Positions 11,617 to 25,330 are shown, counted from the stretch's first letter. The stretch is DNA of 64,000 nt from Rhopalosiphum padi (GCF_020882245.1 NC_083598.1:4147178-4211177); one strand, 5' to 3'. The notes: a model not told the origin generated them from the letters alone. Translations and numbers: made by a program.

Positions 11617-11624
<8 letters not shown>

Positions 11625-11653
<29 letters not shown>
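11625..11653. repeat. (AT)n microsatellite
   Basis: About fourteen AT units directly after a poly(A) run of ten. Confidence 0.9.
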
Positions 11654-13340
11654 CGTATATAAACACATATATTATTATAGATTATGTATGTGTATTATTT
11701 TGACGTGCTATTTTAACTTGTCCGAATTAGCAAACCGATAACCGTATAACACACATCGACACGAACCAATGAGATCTAACTGTTATAATTACAACGTCGC
11801 CAATTCAACTCCGTCGTGTGTATATTATTATTATTATTATTATTCCATTGATGATTAAATTGTTTATAATAAAATTAAATACTCGACACGAGTATCAAAG
11901 CATTCATAGATAAAAGTGATAAGCGTTTGTGATTTGTCCCATTGAACACAATTTTTCGTTTGAAGTAGGTAGGTATAGACGTATAGTATATTTAAAATAT
12001 TAATGATATGATAACTACCTACTGCAGTGACGTTTTAGCATTTGTGTATACTGTATAAGTATGTTGTATAACTCATTATTATTTTTATTTTTTTTTCGGC
12101 TAACAAAACGAAGTCATAACGTAATATCGCGAAATTCGACGATCTGACTGTATACTTTCAAAATATTGAACAGAAAATAAGTCTAAATCATAAGCTGAAA
12201 AATGTGTAGCTTATGCTTTTTCACGATTCAATTTACTGAGCTACTTCGTAATAACAATAATATATGAATAAAAAGGACCACCATTATTCACCACTGAAAT
12301 GTAAATAAAAAAAAAATACTATCCATAATAACTAATCATAAACATTTAAATTTATAGTTAATATATTTAAACGTTTATAAAAATATAATATTATATCCCA
12401 CGTCATACCTACGTAAAATTGAAGTATTTATATGTTTTATATATTTTTCAAGTATTAAAATGTATATAATACTTACACATTTTTCGATCTATATACGCAT
12501 TAACATATTGATATTATATGAGTATTTATTTTCATACAAATATAATATAATCAATAGAGTTGTGTAAAATCGGTACTTAATTATTTTTCTCCATAATATA
12601 TTATAATTATTCATTTGAAGCTTTTGTCACTATTGCCTGTTGCATATATATTATATAGACTACATAATTATTATAGTTACACTGCTTATATAATACTTGT
12701 TTTCATTTAAAACATTTTAACTTCGGTGTAATAAATTATAATATATATATAGAATAATATGTAATTTCTAATAATATTACTATATGCAATTAAAAATTGA
12801 AATATATGATTTATGAAATCATTTAGTAAAATAATTTATCACCTGCTATAATATTTCAAGTTACATAACATATTGATATTAATAATTAAAAATTGTAATT
12901 TACCTAATAATTAATTATGTACATTGAACTAAAAACTACTTATAATATTATTTGACCCTTCGCATCACTTGATATATTAAAAATATTTTGAACTTTATTA
13001 ATTACAATGAGTATTTTAGACGGATAAGTGGTAATAACCTTATTATACAACGAATCACAACAGTGATTAAAATATAATTTGTTAAATAAATTATTTATTC
13101 AACTTTTTTATAACTATTAGCTAGTATATGAACGTATTGAATTTGTTTACACTGATCTATCTATTTGTATAGATATTTATATTTGGATGCTATGCATATT
13201 GCATATACGTCCAGATTGGATAAGTAGACATAACCAAAGGTTTAAAACCAAAAGGAAAAATCGATTTCGAAGGTGGTAAAATACTTTATTTTGTATCAGT
13301 AATAAATAAAGTTTTATAATAAAAAAAAAAAAATACAACG
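11654..13340. other. AT-rich non-coding stretch
   Basis: Very AT-rich, with (TTA)n at 11827-11843. No ORF above background, no transposon ends and no RNA gene were seen. A poly(A) run lies at about 13319-13333. Confidence 0.5.
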
Positions 13341-13488
13341 AGTTTGCGACAAACGATCGTTAAATGCAACAGTAGTAATATATATAAAACGTTAATAAAT
13401 AATATTATAGTATACTTACATGGAATTTTTGCGGACTTAAGTCACATGCAATCGTGTTTTTTCTCTCCGCGACTTCTCTATGTCGGCG

Positions 13489-13521
<33 letters not shown>

Positions 13522-13528
13522 TCACACG
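13489..13528. repeat. (CT)n-(CA)n compound microsatellite
   Basis: A (CT)n array passes directly into (CA)n. The plus-strand frame at 13344-13610 is open only because it runs through this repeat. Confidence 0.9.
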
Positions 13529-13610
13529 CATGTATATATACTCTTTAAGTCGTTATCTCTATCCATCTATATATTTTTTTCCCTACCTACTAAAATTCAT
13601 TGATATGTAG

Positions 13611-15830
13611 GTACACTGCGCTAAAAATATAATTAATGTACTATTATACGCGCGTACCTATCTAACTATAATATCATACTATTCACCACGTAGGTTAATA
13701 TAATATACGTCTCATTTTTATTTTTTTAGTGGCAAATGTTAGATACGCGCATATACGTATATGTACTTATGTTTGAAAAAAATAAATGCATTTATAAATA
13801 TTATGTCCGTGTGCCGTTTGTATTAATTAACGTCACGTTATTACAATTTTATGTATTGACTCCGGTATATACCTATATATATATATATATGGAAACGTTT
13901 ATTATCCGACAAACATATAATATATACACCTAAATACATGCATCACTGATCACATATAATATAATATTATAGGTACGTGCCCTTATTTGTTCACGTTGCA
14001 CGAATATATAATTGTGTCGTAAGTATAAACGGCAGTAGGTACAGCACAATATATATATATATAGGTACCTGATGCATACATCGTTGGCGACGATGCAATG
14101 TCGGAAGAAACGAATAATATTGTAATAATTTCCGTTTACCGCGCTCGTCAACCGGCGGATATGGGTATAAATTACTTATATATTTTATAATATGTATTGA
14201 TCAACGGAGGTGCCTATATAATATATGCAAAACCATATTAAACGACTAAACGCCATTTACGAATTAATAAATAATAATAATAATAATAATATATAATATG
14301 ATAATCAAGTCAGGGTTAAAGATCCATATTGGGCCGCGAAACACCAGACGCACTTGGCGGTCCCAAATATAAATTTACTATGATTTAGTAATTTTTTGTG
14401 ACATGAACATTTTTAATTAATTATATGAAATTCCTTTTTAATGCATGCATTATAAAAATACTTTCTAGAAAGAGCTTGCCCCCTCCCCCTTAACCCGCAC
14501 ATGATGATGTAATATAGGTACTTCCACGGTTGGAGCGATGACTATATAGTTTTATTTTCGTTTAAACACACTCGACAATCGTTTTAATATATATATACGT
14601 ACATTTGAGTTTTGATAAGTTGAAACTCGCGATAACTTGATACATAATCTCAATTACTTAAGAATATTTTCCTGTTTCTTAAAAATCCCCATAATATAGG
14701 TACACTCGACATTGTATCAATCGAAAATTACTCAAGTCAAATATTTATTTTATCCCCTTAGAACTATCGATGTTCAATTATGTATGAGTATTGTAGTGTT
14801 ATATTCGCGGTAATCACATCCGATAATATAATATATTTATACACACGTCATATGATTGAACACATATGCTGATATGTATGCATATGCAATATGCGTACCT
14901 AAGGTGCAGTGCATTTAAAATTTAAAATAAAACGGTTGGTAAAAAAAATGTAAGCGAACTCGCGGTAAACAAAGGTTTAAATAATTATTTTATAAGTCAC
15001 ATATATTTATGTTAAGACAATCGCATTCTTATTCTTTTTAAATGAACTCAATTCAATTAATTCAACTTTCGTTAAGTTGTTTGAGCATTTTTCTACGACT
15101 TGAACAGTTTCATAGGGTACAGTCTTGATTTTGAGTTTTTAGCATAGTTTTTGCATATCTATTTGAACTTTTGAATTCTTTTGTTTATTTTTGTAAATAT
15201 GGAATGTTTGATTGATAAAAAAATTAAACATGTTATATTATAAATGTATAACTATTAGGTATATAGATCAATAATATAATATACACAAGGTGTTCATTAC
15301 TTTAAATTGAATCAAGTTTTTTCTTTGGTGGGTTAAAAGTAGACATTTTTTTTAAATAATCGAGATAAACTCAAAACAAAAATAGAATTTTAATAAATTA
15401 GAATTATTATTCAAATTGTTTGGTTACCACGGTTACCAAAAAGTTGGACAGTCATAATTGGATATCAAAAACCTAATATTCTTTATAGGACCTCAGAATA
15501 ATTTTTCATTGTATACAAGATTTATCGTTGAATGCAAATTGAACACATTCATTACGCAGTGACTTATAAATTATAATCAATAACGAATTATACTTGACAC
15601 CTGCTTTATATATATACTATATAATATATACCTATACTATGCAGTTATACCTATATGTTTTGTTATACATTTTACCCGCGATCGAAAAATATAATAATAT
15701 TTGTAAAAAAATTTAAAAAAATTGTGTATGGATTTTTTCACCGAGTATGGCGCCGCTGCAAATTAATCTTAAAGGCGATTTTACTCTTACGTATGCAAGT
15801 CGTACCTACTCTCTATTATTTCGGAAGTGA
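13611..15830. other. non-coding stretch with low-complexity runs
   Basis: Holds (TA)n runs near 13874 and 14050, a (TAA)n array at 14266-14290 and AT-rich sequence. A 27-codon ATG frame at 15747-15830 (MAPLQINLKGDFTLTYASR...) looks protein-like but is too short and lacks clear splice signals, so it is recorded here only. Confidence 0.4.
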
Positions 15831-16345
15831 TATACCCCGTCGGGATATTTGGTGGTATCGCGACGGGGAGGGAAAGAGTTGTTTTACTGTTTGAGCACAA
15901 GTCGGGGCCCACGGGTAGGTGTCGTACAATATTATTATTGTCATCGTAATTTTAATATTAAACACTATATTATAACTGTCGCGCGCCCGTCGGACTTAAG
16001 CGCGGCGCGATTGGCAACCGTACGGTCAAAATATTGGACGGGATCCAAAGAGTTTTCGATCCCGCCATTTCGTCCGACGCGCCTGGAATTCGTTTCTTCT
16101 TTTTATAGATCCGCTGCCCTCTATATTTATATCCGCGCGCGCGCGCGCTTTTTCTCCGGAACGGTTCGTCGCGACCGCGCCGTGCGGAGACGCCGAGCCG
16201 CAAAGGCCAACGACACCGACGACGCGCGGTCCCAAGTTCACACCGCCATCGACTTGCCCCGCGTATTTATATCGAATAAATAAATAATAACGTACTGCGA
16301 GTACTACTGCTGCGTCGTCGTCATCGTCGTCGTCGTCGTCGGTCG
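15831..16345. promoter_or_regulatory. CG-rich island, candidate promoter or 5' UTR
   Basis: About 500 nt of strongly elevated GC and CG content inside AT-rich DNA, including a (CG)n run near 16136-16148 and a (CGT)n array at its right end. Several frames on both strands are open for 70-140 codons, as expected by chance in CG-rich DNA. The predicted peptides are Arg-rich and low in complexity, so a coding interpretation is not favoured. Islands like this often mark 5' ends of insect developmental genes. No initiator or TATA element could be fixed. A stem-loop at 15835-15868 lies at its left edge. Confidence 0.35.
15835..15868. repeat. perfect 8-bp inverted repeat
   Basis: CCCCGTCG at 15835-15842 and its reverse complement CGACGGGG at 15861-15868, separated by 18 nt. 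It could form a stem-loop. The function is unknown. Confidence 0.7.
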
Positions 16346-16346
16346 T
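16312..16346. repeat. (CGT)n trinucleotide repeat
   Basis: An imperfect array of about eleven CGT/CAT units. It reads as poly-Asp on the minus strand, where it gives a spurious Asp run. Confidence 0.85.
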
Positions 16347-18164
16347 CAACCGTCAGCAGTATATAATATTATATAATATTATGTATAACGTATAAATAGT
16401 AATAATTATTATATATAGCGGTACTTAGCTGCACTATACGATGTGAGTATATTACGGAATGATTCGTTTAACCGACTGCAGTCAGTAATAATATTTTCTG
16501 AGTCGATTTTCGTGCTGTATTTGATTTTTATGCGTCACTACGTCTTCGAGTCGGGTGTTCCGCTACACCGTAGATAACGAAATAAAATAATAAAATATAC
16601 CTAATATAATTTATAGTACTTATAAGGTTGTCATCGGTCAAAAACATAATTTGGTAAAAAAAAAGTTTTTCTTTTTTAAAATTATAATGTTATTATAACA
16701 CTTCGGACCACTAAAGGAAAATAATGTTTCTTCGACATCAAATATTTACCTGGAAAATTATTGATGTAAGCCGAGGATCTTCATATAGGTACATACCTAT
16801 CAGTAGCGTAATTATTACCCCGAGAAATTTGGGTGTCGTATCATATTCCTCATGAATTTTTTTTATATTTGTCGATATTTCAAATTTAAGCGATGAAATA
16901 TTATACTACCTAACTTCGGATAGGCATTATATATAATTATATAATAACGTCTGAGGATATGTAATGTGAATATACCAATAATTGTATAAAATGCTTAGGA
17001 ATTATTTTTAATGACCGAGTTATACACACACTGCCGGTAACAATTATATAGTGATCTACTTAATTGGCTACAGTAATTTTCCAAGTCGATTTGTGAATAT
17101 TCAATTTGTATGCATTATGAATTATATTCAGATACTCAATTGTTTTGTTTATGATGACGACCTTTAGCAAAAATATATATGTTGTGATGGTCAGAAGAAA
17201 ACTAAAAACACAATATTATAAAATGCAGTCAAAATTTTAAAATATTAAAATATAAAAGAAAAACACTTCAAACCACAAAAATATTATAAAATATGAAAAT
17301 GTAATTGGAAAATCAGTCTAAACAGATCTACGTACAATGCGTAAGAAAGGGGGCGGTTTTCTAAATTAAAACACCTTCTTGGTCTTTTTTATATATATAA
17401 TAATTCATACAATGTGTTTGTTGTTATATTATTTAACTTAATTGCATTATATTTTACGATAATTTACAATATTTAAATCTTGTACAAATTATATTTATAA
17501 ATATTAATTGTAATAATAATAATTTATTATATAATTACTTTTAGGCAGCTTTATAAAATCCTAATGTTAAGGAATATTATCAAATCTCAACCATCGATAT
17601 CGGATTTTTGATTTTAGCATTACATGCACTACGAACACATACGGTGTTGAAACTTGAAAGTGAGATGTTGTAGTTAAGTGTTTACTATTTAGTATAGTTA
17701 TTGTTTGAGTTTGATGTTTGTTAAAGTTCGTACTATGGATATAGTCAGAATACGTCTATAAGAAAACAACTTAAATAAAGGCAATTACCTACATACATAT
17801 ACAATTTTGAAGTTTTTTTCTTCTAAAAAAGACTCCAGGAGAATAAAATTTATATAATTAAGAACTTAGATGCAAATACATATAAGTATGTACTACTGAT
17901 TAATAATTTTACCTACTTTTATGAGTGTTGTAGCATAGCAACCAAGAATAATTTATGTTTACAAACATAATTTATTAAGTTAACTACTACTAAAATAGAT
18001 ACCAAAATATTTCTATTAAAATACGTTTAAAAACCAGAAATAATTTAGTACGCTCGCAGAGTGAACTTTCCTTACTTGTTTAAATTATAGCCACTATAGT
18101 CTATAATTACACTGATGTAATGTCGTTATAATATTTGAGTACGCCACTCGGCTTTATTTTCCAG
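16347..18164. other. non-coding stretch
   Basis: AT-rich. At 16801-16845 a CAGTAGCGTAATTATT-type word resembles a short-transposon end, but no partner was found. No credible ORF. Confidence 0.42.
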
Positions 18165-18198
18165 ACGTTTTTTCTCCTGTACAAATCGTTGTCGTGGC
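18165..18198 (+). CDS. possible 34-nt microexon
   Basis: Flanked by a good acceptor (CGGCTTTATTTTCCAG) and a consensus donor (GTAAGTTTT). All three frames are open, for example TFFLLYKSLSW or RFFSCTNRCRG, so the frame cannot be decided. Both splice signals are strong, but such pairs also occur by chance in 64 kb of AT-rich DNA. Confidence 0.23.
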
Positions 18199-18500
18199 GT
18201 AAGTTTTAAATGAAACGCGCCCAAGTGTTTATTTTTATCACGTGTATGATATATTATTTTGTCGTATATAGACGCGAGTTATCTAATGCATAAAGTTTAG
18301 TGATATAAAATAAAATATATATCAATACAACTATAATATGTATACTTAGTAGCGTGATTAACTTGACATTTTTCAAAAGCTGTAGTCTAATATTCCAAAA
18401 TCCCACTTATCACCCTCAACCTAATAAAAGCATTTACCACCATATTGTTAACTACTTATTGTAGTGAATACTAAAATACTAGTTAATACTATATTATTAT

Positions 18501-18590
18501 TCATTGGCCATTACCCACCCACACATCACCCCTAAAAACTCAAGGTAGCTGCCTTTAGATTATCCCTTCGACCTTCACTACGACACTTTG
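18501..18590. mobile_element. dispersed repeat, copy 1
   Basis: Shares CATTGGCCA and, after about 60 nt, a block like GATTATCCCTTCGAC with 36405-36500, in the same order and spacing. The class is unknown. The copies have diverged by small indels, as expected of an old non-coding repeat. Confidence 0.5.
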
Positions 18591-20700
18591 TATACTACTC
18601 CGTTCATACCTATACAGACAACATTTAAAATACTTAACACAAACACACGTACCTAAAGAAACTTAATTGGCATGGACCGAAACTACATTTGTGAAACAAA
18701 ATTCAAAAACAATTTATTTAAAAAAAAATTTGAAATAAAATAGCAACTATAGTATTGACATTAAATCATAAAATTTGTTAGTAATTTTTTATAAGAAAAA
18801 TCTTTTTAAACGTATCTACAACATTTTTAATATTCATTTATGTCTTCCAAGGGTCGTGTTTTGAAAATTATATTTTTAATTTGTAAGAAGAAAAAGAGTA
18901 TTTTCAAATTGAATATAAATTATGGATATATCTTGCACACCCCATATAAGTACGCCTTTAATGTGTAACTTCAATATTATATGTAGAGTACACGCAGAAA
19001 TATTATGATATTAAGATGACAACTGTACCGGCAGCAAAACATTAAACTTTAAACTCAGGTCTAAGCAGTCTGCGGTCTTTTATTTGGCCTTTGGGAAAGT
19101 AAGTCTCTTCTAAATGACATTATCGTAGTTACGATATTTACTAACTCATGACAGATCTGTAATCTTCCGCTATATGCCTATATACACCCCTTCCAAATAA
19201 TATTTTCTCGTAGGTACACATAAACATGTACCTATACTTATATTATATGAGATTCGGAAAAATAAAGTTGATATAAGTATATAAATCATCTTAAAGTAGT
19301 TAAAATTGAATAAACATCTATACCTACGCCATAATAATCATAATAAAATATAATAATAGTACTTAAGACAACTATTATAGGCATCCAATTATAGTAATAA
19401 CAGTAATAACTCGTAACCCAAATCGTATAAGTTATGAAAAGTCGTTAACTCTTTTGAAATCATCATTATGGCGAAAATAGGTGAAAAATGTATTAAAATT
19501 TTATTCGTGGAAATTAAGTAACATTATTCATCAGTATAATATATGAATATTATTTTTGAATAAAACAAGATTTCCAAAAAATAAATATTTTCTTTTTGCG
19601 GAGCATCACAATTACTCGACGTTCAGGATTTTGACATTTTTAATAAAATTGTTCTACACGTCAACCATGTACAGTCCTCTAACCATTTAATGATTTTTAC
19701 CCGTTTTGTACTGCAAAACATTATACCTATAGAAATATAGCTAACAACGTACCTACATAATCGTGTTTAACTTTACCAAATACAAAAAATTACGTCTCTG
19801 TCCCCAAATAAATATTTTTTGTACTCCCAAGTCACCCTCGACTCTGGATAGACAGACCCCCTTATAGGTTGATCGTAATGTAACGTGTTTTGATAAAATG
19901 TATTATTATATTTTAATCGATATCTGTTAAAGGTTCAAACTCTGTGTTCAATATATTATTTATTTACAGTTTACATGTTGTATCGATAAATTGAGTATCA
20001 TTGTTTATATTTGTTTTCGGACCTAATTTTTAAATGATTATTGAACAAGCGAATACAACAAAAGTGTTGTGTATTCCTTATATTGAAGTCAATCGCAATG
20101 TATAACAGCTGTAACATTCGGACGAACAAAGTCAAAATGTGACACATACCTACATATTATTATTAAATTAAAATAGAAAAATTTAGTAGTTAAATGTTTA
20201 TATTATTACTAATAGTTGCTGTTTAAAAGGCAAATAAAAGTAAAACTCAGTACTTTGTACATTCCATAAATATTTATATAGTAAATGCTAAGTCATGTTT
20301 ACTTTGGTTTCCCGAAAAAATATAAATACCTGCAAACATAATAATATTGTTGTGTGATACGATGTATACATCCGTTACTCTTGGCCCTCTCAAGAGGATT
20401 CCTCGTGGTGAGGTTTGTAGTATATTTCCATAATGCCTTAACTTTTTGCCTTATGAGTTATGAGTAAACTCTGCTCGAAACGTACCTACGTCCGATGCTT
20501 TGATTCAATATATTATAATAACATCGTAAAGAGGTATACGCGCTCGAGGTATATCGTTCTTTTTTTTTCCCCCGTTTTGCGTATATTTAACCTTATTCAT
20601 TCAGTGTTCGTGTAATACTCTTAAAAATACAATAATTACGACAGGATTGCGGTAGGTGGCTTTAGACGAAAACCGTACAAAACCCGACACGTTGTGCAAC
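18591..20700. other. AT-rich non-coding stretch
   Basis: Contains one donor-like GTAAGTCTC at 19090 after a short open segment (SAVFYLAFGK), too weak to list as an exon. Otherwise there are no ORFs, ends of mobile elements or RNA genes. Confidence 0.42.
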
Positions 20701-20732
20701 GATTGCACCGTAGAGGGCAATATATAGCAGGA

Positions 20733-20790
20733 TATATAAGATCACGAGCGCCGCGGTTTTTGCGGCAGCTGCGCTCGTGTGGGGGATAGG
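20733..20790. promoter_or_regulatory. TATA-like box next to CG-rich stem-loop
   Basis: TATATAAG at 20733-20740 matches a consensus TATA box and is followed at once by a CG-rich inverted repeat (CACGAGCGC...GCGCTCGTG, 20743-20779; 12-bp arms with one mismatch). The flanks at 20640-20800 are CG-richer than the surround. It could be a core promoter or a short CG-rich hairpin. No downstream ORF supports a gene. Confidence 0.3.
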
Positions 20791-22780
20791 TACACTTTAA
20801 ATAAAATGAATTATTTTCATCATAACAATATTATGTAGGTACATCGTAAGAATGATTCGAGTTGGCCGAGCACAATCTTAAATTAAACGCTATTGGACGT
20901 CATGTGCGCTTGCTGTATCACGAATGGAAACCTTTATAATAATATGATCGCGGTAAACGTGTACGTCGTTTTTGATATTCTTCCCCGACACATTTTGTAC
21001 TATATCGTATTTATTATCGCAGCATAGGCATACAATACGATAAATTTTCAATTGTTCGAGTCATTGATCAATAAACATGATTTATTCGTATTGGGTTACA
21101 GTACGTAACAGCGTGATACTTTTGAAATGGACATAAGAACCGAAAAAACTGCAATTTATACACAAAATTTACGACTCGAATGTCGAGAAAAACATCCATC
21201 CGCACGCATGAGAACACTTCAATTGCAAACAATACGTATTTATACAATAAATTATTTTATAATTATTTTTAGCAAAAATTATGGTTTTCAATAAATTTTT
21301 TCAGCTGCAGCGTACAAAATATTATTTAATATCATTATAATTATGAAGTATTTAAAGTACTTAACGCTTCCGTGTATTCCGTTAGAGATAAACGCCCATC
21401 CGTCCAGGTTTTTAATCCATGAAAATCGATATCAATAGCTAGTAGGTAGTAATTAAAACTATTTTAAACGATGACGAGATCAGATTTAAAATCGCGATGT
21501 ACTAGGTGATTAACTAAGTGTTTGCGCTCATCATTTCAAAATTATTATTCTTACATATAATATTTTATATCATTGCAAAATAACATTTTCAACAATTTTT
21601 TGTCGCTATCGTTTTTAAGTTTTTACTTTTTTAAATGGCAACAATTTTATTTAATATTTCGAAGTAGAATATTTGAAGTACCTATACCTACTTATTTCGA
21701 GATACATAAAAATCCCATTTAGAACGAGTAATTAATTATCTATAAGTATTTAAAGTTTAGATTAGCGGATTAGTGGAGTAATGTTGTCTTATGTAAAATC
21801 AAATTACGAAAAAAAAAATATTTTTAAACTTACTGAAATAATGAGCGTAGACTTCAACCGATCATCTTATGTTCATCAATTATCACCGCTCCTACCAATA
21901 ACAGCTGCACGAATAGAATAGTAATAAGATAATTTAATTTAAATCACACAATTAACATTGTATAGACGTCTATATATTCTATAGGATAACTCTAAAGAGG
22001 GGAGATATTACTTTACCTTCGCGGGGTAAAAAAAATATACTATATAACTCTGTATCGATGGAAAAAATGTTATACTTTTAACTGTACACATCGTTGAATA
22101 TAAATAATATTAATAATACGTGCATTGGGTTGCAATCGCTACTTCACAAACAATTTAAAAAATTAAAAAAAAAAAAAAACAACAACACAGTTTTACTTTT
22201 TTTGTCGTCATTTTTCGAAAAGAACATCAACATCATGGTTGTTGATATCCATCGTGATAATAGAAATAATAAATAAATACATAATATATTTTGGTTGTTC
22301 CCCGTTGTGGTGATGACAATTAGGTATTAAATTTACGTATACCTATACGTCTGATTTGTCACCGATTGCCGATCTCGACGCCTCGAGCACAATACAAAGA
22401 TATTTTTATTACAATAACGCTCGTATATAATATAATATACATATATAATAATAACAATAAGCATACGCGTCTTTAAATAAACATGCGTTATCTGAGGTGG
22501 CTTATCCGCCGGTTCTCGGAACGGCTCGCGTTTGCCATTTCGATTTCGCACAGTTCTCACGAAATGTTTCTTCACACGACCAGATTATTATTATTATTAT
22601 TATTATTTATTAAACGACTAGTGACTACTGTTTTAGTTTTTTTTTTTCACAATATCATACTCTTTACGCTAATATTAACGATGGCTCGTAAATTGAATAT
22701 AATTATACATATTATATTATATACATAATAATATGTATAATATTTTTTTATGCACGATATATTATTATATCATAATATTT
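20791..22780. other. AT-rich non-coding stretch
   Basis: Mostly AT-rich. A balanced patch at 22340-22580 is open on both strands (MRYLRWLIRRFSERL... on plus; FVRTVRNRNGKREPFREP on minus) ahead of an (ATT)n array at 22585-22607. Neither frame has splice support and they exclude each other. Confidence 0.35.
22585..22607. repeat. (ATT)n microsatellite
   Basis: About eight ATT units. Confidence 0.85.
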
Positions 22781-23290
22781 TATACAGGACGATTCGACGA
22801 CGATCGTTTTTTTTTATTTTTTCATTTAATCGTGCATTTGTTTCGTCTTTGATTTTAGGAATTTTTAAGTATACACGAATACCACCGTAACGTCGAATGC
22901 GTTTCTTTGTTGTTTTAGGACATTTTTAAAAGGTCTATAGTAATATAAAGATGACGCAAACATTTTTTTTCTACAAATGAGAATACCTTCTTTTTTACTA
23001 CGAATTGGTTAACGAAAGACTTTTTAAAAAAAAAAAACTTTGATGTATCGAAATTTGAACGAGTAGTTTCTGAGTTATTGTATACACTATATTAAACAGA
23101 ACACACTTGAAAAAAGTTTGTAATGACACTCCTCAGTTCTTAAATACCGTAAAAAGTCTAAGTTTCTCGAAACACGGGTTTTAAGTATAAAAAAAAAAGT
23201 TATTTAAGTCTAAAAATCACAATTTTAATAATAAATGTGTGGTTATATGAAAAGGTTGATATTTGCATGCTCGGTGAATCACTCTGTATA
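22781..23290. mobile_element. long-TIR MITE, copy A
   Basis: The right end reads GTGAATCACTCTGTATA; the left end starts TATACAGGACGATTC. The ends are inverted-repeat partners with substitutions and are flanked by TA. The centre carries the family motif GAACGAGTAGTTTCTGAGTT near 23058. It has no coding capacity. TA flanks and end sequence suggest mobilisation by a Tc1/mariner-type transposase, which is inferred. Confidence 0.6.
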
Positions 23291-23404
23291 CGAAAAACGT
23301 GTGGATGCCTGCACCGACTCACGACCGCGACGGAAAAAATGAAACGTTTGCATAATAATAAATCGTAAAACGGGGGCACATCGTAAAACTGTACAAAACC
23401 CTGG

Positions 23405-23546
23405 TTATAATTCTTCAACCGGACTAAATTTTTTGCGTCCAAAAGTCTCAATTATATCGTTTGCGCCGCAAAAACTCGTCGACGGTTCGGAAAAGTTTCT
23501 GATGTATATGTTCAAGTTAACCTCAGAGTTTTCCGGTACGATGGCG
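23405..23546 (-). CDS. possible terminal exon, unknown
   Basis: The frame reads VPENSEVNLNIYIRNFSEP, then STSFCGANDIIETFGRKKF and SPVEEL before the stop, preceded upstream by a CT-rich tract. The opposite strand is also open across this segment, so the coding strand is not secure. It lies about 115 nt to the right of MITE copy A. No family is recognised. Confidence 0.22.
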
Positions 23547-24062
23547 GCGGCGATGAGACGGATAGAGAGAGAGAGAGAAAGAAAAAGAGAGCTATGTACG
23601 TATAATGTTATAAACATGTTATGTTGTGTATATATATATATAGACACCTCGATTACGGAAAAACTTTATGCCCGACCGTTTCGCTTTCGGTTTCTGTTTT
23701 TACTTTTATGACTGAATTTTTTTGAACTGTGACTCCGGCGCAGCGGAAAAAAAACTATTTTCTCACATATTATTATAATAATATAGGTGATACTGTTAAA
23801 AATTTAAAATGGGTTATATACTTATATAATTATAATTATTGTTATTTGTTTTATCATCGTCTCGCCCACAACAATAGTATTTACACCATGTGCGAATATC
23901 ATAATTTATTGTATTATCTATATATTTTTATTTTTTAACGACTGTAAACTTAATATCGTTCACACAGTTCTATGTTTATTGACTATACAATTTATTTGAT
24001 TAAAATATTATACCGAAAATCTAATAACAATAACTCCGTTATACACTTATACATCTGTTCAC

Positions 24063-24303
24063 GCCAATGGTACAACCTGGGGGGTCCTCGGGTCCGGACC
24101 CCCTTTTGAATCGTGTCGTATCTTTCAAAAATAATAAAAATGTTTAGCAGTATACATACCTTTATTTTTCGCATTTAATTATCATTAAATTTTACATTGA
24201 TCAAACAATAAAATAATAATTAAATTTGCTTGCTACTTTAAAATATTTTTATATTTTTGGACACCCCTCCCTCTCTTTAAAAAAAATCCTAGTTGCGCCA
24301 CTG
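24063..24303. mobile_element. short TIR element with CCAATGG/GCGCCACTG ends
   Basis: The left end CCAATGGTACAACCTGG and the reverse complement of the right end, CAGTGGCGCAACTAGG, are inverted-repeat partners. Each is followed inward by G-rich sequence (GGGGGGTCC and GAGGGAGGGGTGTCC). About 240 nt, no coding capacity. A related single end (CAGTGGTGTAACTGGG) occurs at 61067. Confidence 0.5.
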
Positions 24304-25194
24304 ACTCACGTGATATTGAAAAAGGAAATCAATTATTTTCAAAAAAAATGTGTCATATGAAAGATCAAAACTTAAACAGCAAAAGAAAACGATTAGTTGA
24401 TATAATTGCACGTTTTACACGAGAAAACAAGAGTTATTTCCTTGACTATAAGTTTTCACGATTCTCTTGTTTCCTTATTATTTATCGTCCAAAAATTAAA
24501 CCATTGAATAATATAAATAAATACAATATATAATTAAACCTATATTGATAAAATTATAACAATATATAATAAATAATAATAAATTAATAAAAGTATAATC
24601 ATAATTTCAAATGATTTTTCAATTCGAAAATATGGAAAAAATACTGCTAAAACGAGGATTTAAAGCATATTCATAGCTATTTATCAATATTAAAATGAAA
24701 ATTAATAATTTTATTCGTTACCGATTCCGGACTCTAAATTTTAAAACGATATAATATTATATAATGTACAATATCTTATAATTCCACAGTGTACATTGAT
24801 TTATGATTTTCCCTAAATTGTCAATTGTCTACTCGAGAACGAGAGTTGTTCTCCGGTGTGCTGGGTGCAATTAGTTTTTGGGAGCCATTAGCCAGTTAGG
24901 GGAAGATGGCTTTTCTAGAGAAAAATTATCTAGGGGATGTAATAATATATTGAACGGAAAAGGTACGAATCTATACCCCTCCGGCCAAACTACTGATTTG
25001 GACAATTACAGGTCGGAGTCGGAGAAAATTGAGCGGGAACTCGTTCGCGCGTTTTCCGTAAAATATATTGTAATAAAAATATTATATTGTACAAAACGTC
25101 GGCAAACGGCCCGAGGTAACCAATAACGCGGTACTCTTGTATACCGCATTCATACCGCGGTGGTTATTAAAATATATGTGATGTATTTTCTCTC

Positions 25195-25330
25195 GAATTT
25201 TGCCGGGCCGGCTGCCGCAGACGCCGCCGCCGCCGCCACTACTGCCGCGGGCAGGTAGGTAGACGACCGTTTTTTTTCTCCCCCTCGCGCACCCTTCTTC
25301 ACGACATTCGACGAAGAAGGCATTTATATA
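25195..25330. other. CG-rich patch
   Basis: Contains GGCCGGCTGCC, a (CCG)n run and GCCGCGGGCAGG in AT-rich surroundings. It may be part of a promoter or 5' UTR. A second C-rich patch lies at 25465-25515. No ORF in the area has independent support. Confidence 0.3.

Noticed and set aside
15849..16283. 144-codon plus-strand ORF and overlapping minus-strand ORFs
   Set aside because: They lie in a CG-rich island where stop codons are rare in all frames; the peptides are Arg-rich and low in complexity, and the strands contradict each other.
22333..22728. Two overlapping ORFs on opposite strands
   Set aside because: Both are plausible by composition over 100 nt but exclude each other, and neither has a splice site or polyadenylation signal.
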